A stretch of 64,000 nucleotides of DNA. Source: an uncultured Methanomassiliicoccales archaeon. Its GTDB lineage: Archaea; Thermoplasmatota; Thermoplasmata; Methanomassiliicoccales; Methanomethylophilaceae. Position 1 is the first letter of the stretch; every line of letters starts with the position of its first letter. A program made the position numbers and the translations under genes. Positions 50,756 through 57,110 of the stretch are shown in pieces. Where the stretch lies: contig CAKUXX010000007.1 in NCBI GenBank assembly GCA_934702355.1, forward strand, positions 62,001-126,000, in the 5' to 3' direction. The notes below the pieces were generated by a model that saw nothing but the letters and a program-made list of their open reading frames with translations, was not told where the DNA came from and searched no databases.

Positions 50756-51610
50756 TTGACATCGGGACGCAAGAACAGAGTCATGATAGCCTGTGTTACA
50801 TTCGAGACATCCAAGATCGTGGAACCTGCGCTGTACTACGAGATCAACAAGATCCATATCATCAGGTACATCCGCGACCCCGACTCCGAGACCGGGAGGA
50901 TGTACGACGAATTCCGCCAGACCGTCTGCGAAAGGCTGGAGGCCGAATCCCCCAGGCCGATAGAAATCGTCGTCCACAACGTTCCCGTCACCCATTTCGC
51001 AGACATGCTCCGCACTGTCCTCTCAATAATCAGAGCGGAGAAATCATCTGACGCCAACGAGGAATGCGATATATTCGTCAACATCTCCGCAGGCACCCCC
51101 GAATACTCCGCGGCATCCACCGTGGCATCTATGATGATCCCCGGCGTCACACCGTTCTCCGTCGGGACAAAGGAGTACACCGTCTCCAACGAGGTCGTGA
51201 AGCAGATCTACTACGTGGACGGGAAGCCTGTGGGACTCAGCAAGACCACGTATCCGCCGAAGGCCGTGCCCATCTACCCGATAAGCATCCCCGAGGAGCA
51301 CCTCGTACGCGGCCTCAGGGTCCTCTACGAGCGCAGCACGTCCAAGAAGTCCATCACGAGCGGAGCCATGATCTCCGCCCTCAAGGATGCAGGCATATGG
51401 TACCGCGACCCCAGGACCGACGATTCCGGCAAGAAGAGCTCCGGAAGACAGACCGAGGCCGTTTACTACCAGAGGGATTTCATCGCCAAATGGGTCAAGA
51501 ACGGATGGATAAGGAAGGACGATCTTCTGAACAAATACGAGGTCACCCTCGACGGGAAGAACGTCATAGACACATTCTATGTCGATCTCGATGAGACGTC
51601 TTCGGAATGA
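50756..51610 (+). CDS. CARF-type winged-helix regulator (DUF6293/HFX_2341-like)
   Basis: A 284-aa protein. Residues ~8-165 form a Rossmann-like CARF domain: VMIACVTFETSKIVEPALYY at the first strand, and the conserved loop VNISAGTPEYSAAST, where CARF proteins hold a cyclic nucleotide. A C-terminal winged helix follows (about 185-280; TSKKSITSGAMISALKDAG, WVKNGWIRKDDLLNKYEVT). The start is uncertain: TTG 50756 gives a family-like N-terminus, and ATG 50783 is the first ATG. No CRISPR array or cas gene is in the window. Just downstream is a 50-aa gene carrying the same promoter element as the NYN operon. Confidence 0.82.
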   Translation: MTSGRKNRVMIACVTFETSKIVEPALYYEINKIHIIRYIRDPDSETGRMYDEFRQTVCERLEAESPRPIEIVVHNVPVTHFADMLRTVLSIIRAEKSSDANEECDIFVNISAGTPEYSAASTVASMMIPGVTPFSVGTKEYTVSNEVVKQIYYVDGKPVGLSKTTYPPKAVPIYPISIPEEHLVRGLRVLYERSTSKKSITSGAMISALKDAGIWYRDPRTDDSGKKSSGRQTEAVYYQRDFIAKWVKNGWIRKDDLLNKYEVTLDGKNVIDTFYVDLDETSSE

Positions 51611-51629
51611 TCCGAGAGGATTACAAGTA

Positions 51630-51659
51630 TAACAAACATAACAAAATAGTGTTATTATA
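51630..51659 (+). promoter_or_regulatory. 30-bp operator/promoter element, copy 3
   Basis: taACAAACATAACA, six bases, TGTTATTATA: the same architecture as the elements at 9811 and 10008 (24 of 30 positions match copy 1). Its right end is the TATA box of the 50-aa gene at 51712. Confidence 0.68.
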
Positions 51660-51711
51660 TTCGCTCCGCATATGATGTATTGCAACTGAGAGATGTTGCA
51701 GGAGCGAAGAA

Positions 51712-51864
51712 ATGGCATACTATCAGCAGACCGTACTGATCCCTAGGCCAAAGCAGGCACTGAACACGGGTGTCAGGCGCTATGACTCCAGATCCTCAAG
51801 GGTCGGAAACACGAAGAACACCGCCAACCAGAACCTCAACTCAATACTGACGTTCTTCGATTGA
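51712..51864 (+). CDS. 50-aa orphan protein
   Basis: No family recognised. The product (MAYYQQTVLIPRPKQALN at its start, NQNLNSILTFFD at its end) is basic and polar, with Arg/Ser/Asn-rich middle and no membrane helix. Evidence that it is a real gene: a good ribosome site (GGAG at about 51701-51704, 7 nt before ATG), a TATA-containing element 50-80 nt upstream that recurs before the NYN operon, and a hairpin terminator just after the stop. A small regulatory or inhibitor protein is possible. Confidence 0.6.
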   Translation: MAYYQQTVLIPRPKQALNTGVRRYDSRSSRVGNTKNTANQNLNSILTFFD

Positions 51865-51873
51865 GTGTATAAC

Positions 51874-51891
51874 GGGAGCCCAGCTCCCTTT
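51874..51891 (+). terminator. Terminator after the 50-aa gene
   Basis: GGGAGC (51874-51879), loop CCA, GCTCCC (51883-51888), then ttta. The T-rich tail also forms the TATA box (tttata) of the next gene at 51918. Confidence 0.7.
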
Positions 51892-51917
51892 ATACCACGA
51901 TCACGATTATCCCGCCG

Positions 51918-52340
51918 ATGTCTGCCATCGGCATATCTGATGTTCCGCAGGACGATGCGGTCTGTTTGAAGGAAATCGGCATAAGGCGCTGCATAGGCTG
52001 CGTCAAATGCCTCACAGAGCATCCTATGGCCTGCGACATCACTGACGGGTTCTCCGACATCATCAAGACAGCATTGGATTCCGATGAACTGGTGATATCG
52101 ATCCATCCTCAGAACGGAAGGATGCCCGCGGATATCAGGAAAGCTGTCGAAAGACTCTCCAACATTCTGGAGATCTTCACCGATTCCGGCGGCAACGTCC
52201 CCATGAGCTATGACAAGGTGAAGCTCAGACACATCATCGTCATCATCCACGGGGAACTGTCCGATGAGGGGGCAGAATCCGAGATCCGTGATCTTTTGAA
52301 GAAGGGTCCCGTTGAAAGCGTATCGTTCAGACACGTGTGA
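51918..52340 (+). CDS. Truncated Fe-S flavoprotein/FMN-reductase-like protein
   Basis: 140 aa. The segment CIGCVKCLTEHPMACDITDG (residues 25-44), then DIIKTALDSDELVISI, matches the Cys-cluster and following strand of archaeal iron-sulfur flavoproteins (NADPH-dependent FMN reductase fold). The N-terminal flavin-phosphate loop (GSPR type) is absent: only ~24 residues precede the Cys motif, and the C-terminal half is divergent. A TATA box (tttata, about 51888-51893) lies ~27 nt before the ATG. It may be a diverged remnant or a minimal metal-binding derivative. Confidence 0.6.
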   Translation: MSAIGISDVPQDDAVCLKEIGIRRCIGCVKCLTEHPMACDITDGFSDIIKTALDSDELVISIHPQNGRMPADIRKAVERLSNILEIFTDSGGNVPMSYDKVKLRHIIVIIHGELSDEGAESEIRDLLKKGPVESVSFRHV

Positions 52341-52361
52341 AAAAACAAGATGAAAGGGTTT

Positions 52362-52381
52362 CAGGGACCCGAAGGCCCCTG
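52362..52381. terminator. Hairpin between convergent genes
   Basis: CAGGG (52362-52366) and CCCTG (52377-52381) bracket a GC-rich loop between the 51918 gene and the FKBP gene. On the minus strand a run gttttttc follows about 20 nt later, so it may end the FKBP transcript. Confidence 0.45.
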
Positions 52382-52387
52382 AGAGAA

Positions 52388-53074
52388 TCACTCGGCCTTC
52401 TTGGCGGATTCCCAGACCTGCACGAACTCGATGCGATCGACACCGAAGACTGCGCGGAAGTCGGAGACGAGCCTGTATTTGGCGAGTGCCCATCCGTCGT
52501 GGAATTTGCAGATCTCGGCCTCGGTGACGACGACGGAGTCATCGTTGATGGCGAACTCGAATCCCTCGGATGTTCCGAAGTCCATCTGCATAACGCACTT
52601 GGCCTTCTCGACGGGGTCTGCGACCTCCTCGGTGACTGTGAAGACGAACTTGAGGTCGTGACCGGCAAGGGGGCTGTTGAAGTCGACCTTGACGCGTCCG
52701 GCACCGGCGGAGATGACGTATCCGGTCCTGTTGTTCAGGCTGACGGCCATTCCGGGGTAGGGGTTGATCTCGTTCTTGTAGAACTCTTTGATGGAGTGGA
52801 GCTCGATGAGCTTGGGGTTCCTGACTCCGGCTGCCTTCTCGCAGGGGATGACGACCTCGGTCTCCTTTCCGATCTCAGCGTTGGCGATGGCCTCGTCGAG
52901 GTCTGCGTAGAGCTTCTTGGATCCTACGACGTAGGGCATGGGGCCGTATACGGCCTTCTCGTCGAAGACACCTGCCTCTTTGGCTGCATCGGCGTTCGTA
53001 GTGTCGTACATCTTGTCGGCATCGGCGAAATAAGCCTTGTAGTCGACACGGACAATCTTTTTAGCATCTGCCAT
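52388..53074 (-). CDS. FKBP-type (SlyD-like, long archaeal) peptidyl-prolyl isomerase
   Basis: A 228-aa cytosolic prolyl isomerase and chaperone. The FKBP fold is interrupted by an insert-in-flap domain: VRVDYKAYFADADKMYDTT at the start, PMPYVVGSKKLYADLDEAI, then the insert (PYPGMAVSLNNRTGYVISAG) and DFNSPLAGHDLKFVFTVTE. The C-terminal ~75 residues are the archaeal extension. A TATA box (ttatatta, about 53124-53131) and a GGTGAT ribosome site precede the ATG. Confidence 0.93.
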   Translation of the reverse strand: MADAKKIVRVDYKAYFADADKMYDTTNADAAKEAGVFDEKAVYGPMPYVVGSKKLYADLDEAIANAEIGKETEVVIPCEKAAGVRNPKLIELHSIKEFYKNEINPYPGMAVSLNNRTGYVISAGAGRVKVDFNSPLAGHDLKFVFTVTEEVADPVEKAKCVMQMDFGTSEGFEFAINDDSVVVTEAEICKFHDGWALAKYRLVSDFRAVFGVDRIEFVQVWESAKKAE

Positions 53075-53217
53075 TTAAATCACCATTAAATGTAAGAATG
53101 ATTCTCAGCGATTGCTTTTTCTAATATAATAGTGTCGGTAGACCCAGAGTTAATTGCCAGGACATCAATCCATCCATAGAAATCAATATAAACGAGTTTG
53201 GATTACACGGATTCGGT

Positions 53218-53292
53218 GCCGCCTTGGCTTAGGGGTATAGCGGCTGACTTGTAATCAGCAGGCCGGGGGTTCAAATCCCTCAGGCGGCTCCA
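53218..53292 (+). tRNA. tRNA-Thr (anticodon TGT), CCA encoded
   Basis: Acceptor GCCGCCT pairs with AGGCGGC. The anticodon stem CTGAC/GTCAG-type has loop CTTGTAA, anticodon TGT (Thr ACA). T arm GGGGG-TTCAAAT-CCCTC; discriminator T (53289) and encoded CCA (53290-53292). TATA-like aatataaac at about 53187-53195 precedes it. Confidence 0.95.
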
Positions 53293-53548
53293 CTATTATC
53301 ACCTGACTTCGAATCGTAGTTGTTCTCCTGTCGAAGCTATCGACAGAATCTTTTGAACACTCGAAAATAGGATGCTCAACCCCTTGTAAAAGCTCTCTTT
53401 CAAGATTAGTATATAAACAAACGTATAAAACTTTCAGATTCGAAAAGTTTTATGACGTTAACTGCCAGTCTTCCAATATGGGATCGGCCTGCCATCCTGC
53501 AGCATCCGATGCTACTACCTTATCATCATCCCATGACATCGGGGACGC
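53293..53548. other. Spacer with two TATA-like boxes
   Basis: 256 bases after tRNA-Thr. Contains tatataaac (about 53411) and gtataaaac (about 53425), strong TATA matches whose predicted start (~53440-53452) leaves ~100 nt before cgi121. A second TATA-like accttatc lies at 53517. A long leader or short RNA is possible; no gene was confirmed. Confidence 0.45.
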
Positions 53549-54007
53549 ATGAGGTTCGATGTCATAGGCATCAGAGGGGATGCCGAATTCGAAACCATAG
53601 TGAAGCACTTCACCGGGATGGGAGGCGATGTGGTCCTCCTGAATCCGGATGCCGTCGCGGGAAGAGATCATGTCCTCGCAGCCACCAACCATGCGCAGAG
53701 AGCGTTCGAAGAGGGCACCAACAGGTCCAAATCCCTGCCCACCGAGATCATCCTCTATGCCGCGTGGGAGAGGCAGATCGGCAGGGCGATGGACAAGATG
53801 AGGCCGAAGCCCGGCAGCGACAGCTTCGTCGCCGTGCTCATGAATATCGAAGATCCGAAACTCGATGAGATAGACATGGTGCGCGACGATTCCGTCATGG
53901 ACGTCACGCCCGAGAAGGCGGAAGCGTTGGGCTTATCGGGGAAGATGGTCCCGCCCGAGGACCAGGCGATAGAGAACGTCGCCATGGTCGAGCTTCAGAA
54001 GGCCTGA
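53549..54007 (+). CDS. KEOPS complex subunit Cgi121
   Basis: 152 aa, with the Cgi121 signature: AATNHAQRAFEEGTNRSKSL followed by PTEIILYAAWERQIGRAMDKM, then a beta-rich C-terminal half. Cgi121 binds Bud32 in the KEOPS complex and delivers tRNA for t6A37 modification of ANN-decoding tRNAs. A GGGGAC stretch 3-8 nt before ATG may be the ribosome site. The Pcc1 gene is convergent 8 nt away, which supports the call. Confidence 0.85.
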   Translation: MRFDVIGIRGDAEFETIVKHFTGMGGDVVLLNPDAVAGRDHVLAATNHAQRAFEEGTNRSKSLPTEIILYAAWERQIGRAMDKMRPKPGSDSFVAVLMNIEDPKLDEIDMVRDDSVMDVTPEKAEALGLSGKMVPPEDQAIENVAMVELQKA

Positions 54008-54015
54008 GAAGAAAA

Positions 54016-54243
54016 TCAAAAACGGTTCAGGCCGATAGCATCCTCCGCCGCCTTTATGCAGGCGAGGAGGTCATCGGCGGTGTTCCTCAGGGTGCCCGCG
54101 TTGCTGGCGGACATCCTGAGGACGAGTCTGCACCCCTGGACCGATGTCTCGACGTACCCTTTGTTCTCCGGGAGGACGGCGTTCATCACGGACACCGCCA
54201 TCGCTTCGGACGGATAATCGATCTCCAGGTCCAGGGATATCAG
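54016..54243 (-). CDS. KEOPS complex subunit Pcc1 (non-canonical start likely)
   Basis: The C-terminal 61 residues from ATG 54201 match Pcc1 (ETSVQGCRLVLRMSASNAG, then TLRNTADDLLACIKAAEDAI). Pcc1 dimerises KEOPS. That ATG would remove the first beta strand, which is encoded upstream in frame as ISLDLEIDYPSEA. Between the leuB stop (54248) and 54201 the only near-cognate codons at the right place are CTG 54243 and ATA 54240, 5-8 nt after GAGGTG. The full protein would be 75 aa, normal for Pcc1. It follows leuB and is convergent with cgi121. Confidence 0.75.
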   Translation of the reverse strand: MISLDLEIDYPSEAMAVSVMNAVLPENKGYVETSVQGCRLVLRMSASNAGTLRNTADDLLACIKAAEDAIGLNRF

Positions 54244-54247
54244 GCTC

Positions 54248-55372
54248 TCACCTCTTCTGGCTGCGGATTATGTCCGCGACGTGCTTTCCGACCTCCGACG
54301 TGGAGAGCTTGCCTCCGAGGTCGGGGGTGGTCATGCCGGTGTCCAGGCACTGCCTGACGGCGTCGTGGAGCATCCTGCCCTCTTCGGGGTGTCCCTGGTT
54401 CTCCAGGAGCATCTGGGCCGCGAGGATCGACGCTATGGGGTTCGCGATGCCGCGTCCTGCTATGTCGGGGGCGGATCCGTGGATGGGCTCGAACATGCTG
54501 ACCCCTTCGGGGTTGATGTTTCCGCTTCCTCCCATTCCGAGTCCTCCCTGGAGCTGTGCTCCGAGGTCCGTGAGGATGTCTCCGAACAGGTTGGGGACCG
54601 CGACGGTCCCGAATGTCTCCGGCCTGACGATCATGGCCATGGCCATGGCGTCGACGAACATGAACTCCAGATCGAGTCCGTACTCCCCGGTCTTCTCCTG
54701 GAAGATCTGCCTCTGCATCCCGTAATTCTTGGTGATGACGTTCGCCTTGTCGACGAGGGTGACCTTCTTGTCCCCCCTTGCAAGGGCGTACCTGCAGACG
54801 TAGTCCGCGAACCTTGTGACGCCCTTCTTGGAGAGCAGTCCGATCTCGAATGCGAAATCGTCGTTGTCCGTGGACTTGGCATCGATGTCGATGTCTACGC
54901 TGTACAGCTCCCTGTCCACGTGGACGTGGGCCTTGTCCCCTCCGACGTTGGGGCCGAAGTATCCGTTGGCGCCCATGTAGAAGTCCTCGGTGTTCTCCCT
55001 CAGGAAGTGGATGTCGAAGGGCACCTCCCTCTTCAGGGGGACCAGCGGGAACCAGGACGTGACGGGTCTGAGGTTGATGTACTGGTCGAAGACCGCCCTC
55101 ATCTTCAGGAGGATACCCTGCTCCAGTATGCCGGGCTTGACCCTGGGGTCGCCGATGGCGCCGAAGTAGATCGCATCCTTGGATTTCAGGTCGGAGATGT
55201 CCTGGTCTGTGAGGAGCTCCCCGGTCTTGAGGTACCTGTCGGATCCGATGTCGGAGTACTCCGCATCGAACTGGAACGAGGATATCTCCGAGACTGCGTT
55301 CAGGACGTCCATTCCCGCGGAGATGACCTCCTTTCCGATACCGTCTCCGGGGATGATCATCAGGTGCTTCAG
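54248..55372 (-). CDS. leuB: 3-Isopropylmalate dehydrogenase (probable CTG start)
   Basis: About 374 aa. An NAD-dependent beta-decarboxylating dehydrogenase: MIIPGDGIGKEV, LRENTEDFYMG, then VPNLFGDILTDLGAQLQGG and EPIHGSAPDIAGRGIANPIA. Third step of leucine synthesis. The family N-terminus KHLMIIPGDG requires starting at CTG 55372, which overlaps the leuD stop as CTGA and lies 7 nt after GGAGG; ATG 55360 would be 19 nt from that site. The enzyme could also act on homologous substrates (homoisocitrate/threo-isocitrate in coenzyme B synthesis), but leuCD and a full-length leuA upstream favour leucine. Confidence 0.92.
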   Translation of the reverse strand: MKHLMIIPGDGIGKEVISAGMDVLNAVSEISSFQFDAEYSDIGSDRYLKTGELLTDQDISDLKSKDAIYFGAIGDPRVKPGILEQGILLKMRAVFDQYINLRPVTSWFPLVPLKREVPFDIHFLRENTEDFYMGANGYFGPNVGGDKAHVHVDRELYSVDIDIDAKSTDNDDFAFEIGLLSKKGVTRFADYVCRYALARGDKKVTLVDKANVITKNYGMQRQIFQEKTGEYGLDLEFMFVDAMAMAMIVRPETFGTVAVPNLFGDILTDLGAQLQGGLGMGGSGNINPEGVSMFEPIHGSAPDIAGRGIANPIASILAAQMLLENQGHPEEGRMLHDAVRQCLDTGMTTPDLGGKLSTSEVGKHVADIIRSQKR

Positions 55373-55848
55373 AATCTCCCCTCCTTGGCGAGGTTGACGA
55401 GTCCTCCGGCCTTGACGAGCTCGGAGATGAACGGCGGGTACTCGGGGAAGGAGTACTCCCTTCCGCCTGCGATGACCTTTCCGTTGTCGGGATCGACCTG
55501 CACGGTCTCCCCCTCCTTGACATCCGCTTTGCACTCGATGAGCAGGAGTCCGATGTTCATGGAGTTCCTGTAGAAGATGCGTGCGAACGATTCCGCGATG
55601 ATGCAGGAGAATCCCGCCTCGATCAGGGAAAGCGGTGCGTGCTCCCTGGAGGATCCGCATCCGAAGTTCCTTCCTGCGACGAGGATGTCCCCTTTTCCGA
55701 CCTGTGCCGCGAAGCCCGGCCTGACCTTCTCGAAGATGTAGTCGTTGAGATGGTCGAGGTTCGCTGCGACGAGCCTCTCGGCGGGTATTATCTGATCGGT
55801 GTCGACGTTGTCGCCGAACACCCATGCCTTTCCTTCGATCGTGTCCAT
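55369..55848 (-). CDS. leuD: 3-Isopropylmalate dehydratase small subunit
   Basis: A 159-aa swivelling domain: WVFGDNVDTDQIIPA at the start, the substrate loop GRNFGCGSSREHAP, and FARIFYRNSMNIGLLLIEC. It pairs with LeuC to isomerise isopropylmalate. Its start directly abuts the leuC stop, and its end overlaps the leuB start. A shortened substrate loop typical of archaeal HACN/LeuD leaves specificity between isopropylmalate and homologues open. Confidence 0.94.
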   Translation of the reverse strand: MDTIEGKAWVFGDNVDTDQIIPAERLVAANLDHLNDYIFEKVRPGFAAQVGKGDILVAGRNFGCGSSREHAPLSLIEAGFSCIIAESFARIFYRNSMNIGLLLIECKADVKEGETVQVDPDNGKVIAGGREYSFPEYPPFISELVKAGGLVNLAKEGRF

Positions 55849-57108
55849 TCAGTTCCCCTCCAGCTGGTCGGGTGTGACTATTTTACCTGCAATGGCGGAT
55901 GCCGCGACGACGGCGGGACCTGCGAGATAGACCTCGGAATCCTTGTCGCCCATGCGTCCGATGAAGTTCCTGTTGGTGGAGGAGACGGCCTTCTCGCCCG
56001 CGGCGAGGATTCCCATGTATCCTCCGAGACACGCTCCGCATGTGGGTCCGGAGATGAACGCTCCGGCATCGAGGAAGATCTGCATGAGTCCCTCCTCGAC
56101 CATCTGGCGGTAGACCTTCTGGGATGCGGGGACCACCAGGAACCTGACTCCGGGTGCGACCTTCCTTCCCTTGACGATCTCGGCTCCGATCCTCATGTCC
56201 TCGATCCTTCCGTTGGTGCATGATCCCAGGTATGCCTGGTCGATCTTCACATCGGCGTCCTTCACGGGGCGTCCGTTGCTGGGAAGGTGGGGGTAGGAGA
56301 CGAAGGGCTCGATCTTGTCGAGGTCGTACTCCAGGACCCTGCAGTAGACCGCATCGGGGTCCGCGTCCACGGGTGTGTACTCTCCGCGGACGGTGTCCTT
56401 GATGTACTCCCTGGTCAGGTCGTCACAGGGGAAGATTCCTGCCTTCCCTCCGGCCTCGATGGCCATGTTGGAGACTGCGAGCCTGTCCGCAACGGGAATG
56501 TTCTGAACATCGCCGTGGAACTCGAACGCCTTGTAGTTGGCTCCGTCGACACCGATGTCTGTGATGATCTTCAAGATCAGGTCCTTTCCGCCGACGTACT
56601 TGTTGAACTTTCCGCGGACGACGACCTTGATGGTCTCGGGGACCTTGAACCAGAGCTTGCCGGTGGCGAAGGCAACGGCGGCCTCGGTGGAACCGATACC
56701 GGTGGAGAACGCGTTGATACCGCCGTATGTGCATGTGTGGGAATCCGCACCGACGATGAGCCTTCCGGGTGCTGCGAAGCCCTCCTCGACCATGAGCTGG
56801 TGGCAGACGCCGCTCTTTCCGATCTCGTAGTAGTTGGGGAGCTTGTGCTGCTCTGCGAACTCCCTCATCTCCTTGGCCTGCTCCGCGGAGGCGACGTCCT
56901 TCGCGGGAACGTAGTGGTCCGGGATCAGGACCATGCGGTCCTTGAACATCTGCTTGGCGCCGAGCTTGTCGTACTCGCGGAACGCGATGGGCCCGGTGAC
57001 GTCGTTGACCATGACGTAGTCGATGTTGGCGGTCACGATCTGTCCGGCCCTTGCATCGGTGCCGGATTTCTCGGAGAGGATCTTCTCTGCAATCGTTTTT
57101 CCTGTCAT
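55849..57108 (-). CDS. leuC: 3-Isopropylmalate dehydratase large subunit
   Basis: A 419-aa aconitase-superfamily subunit. The 4Fe-4S ligands lie in GADSHTCTYGG, LGSCTNGRIEDMR and GPTCGACLGGYMG. DHYVPAKD is an active-site segment. The start is ATG 57108 (MTGKTIAEKIL); GTG 57114 is two codons upstream and overlaps the leuA stop, so either is possible. Second gene of leuA-leuC-leuD-leuB. Confidence 0.94.
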   Translation of the reverse strand: MTGKTIAEKILSEKSGTDARAGQIVTANIDYVMVNDVTGPIAFREYDKLGAKQMFKDRMVLIPDHYVPAKDVASAEQAKEMREFAEQHKLPNYYEIGKSGVCHQLMVEEGFAAPGRLIVGADSHTCTYGGINAFSTGIGSTEAAVAFATGKLWFKVPETIKVVVRGKFNKYVGGKDLILKIITDIGVDGANYKAFEFHGDVQNIPVADRLAVSNMAIEAGGKAGIFPCDDLTREYIKDTVRGEYTPVDADPDAVYCRVLEYDLDKIEPFVSYPHLPSNGRPVKDADVKIDQAYLGSCTNGRIEDMRIGAEIVKGRKVAPGVRFLVVPASQKVYRQMVEEGLMQIFLDAGAFISGPTCGACLGGYMGILAAGEKAVSSTNRNFIGRMGDKDSEVYLAGPAVVAASAIAGKIVTPDQLEGN

Positions 57109-57110
57109 TC

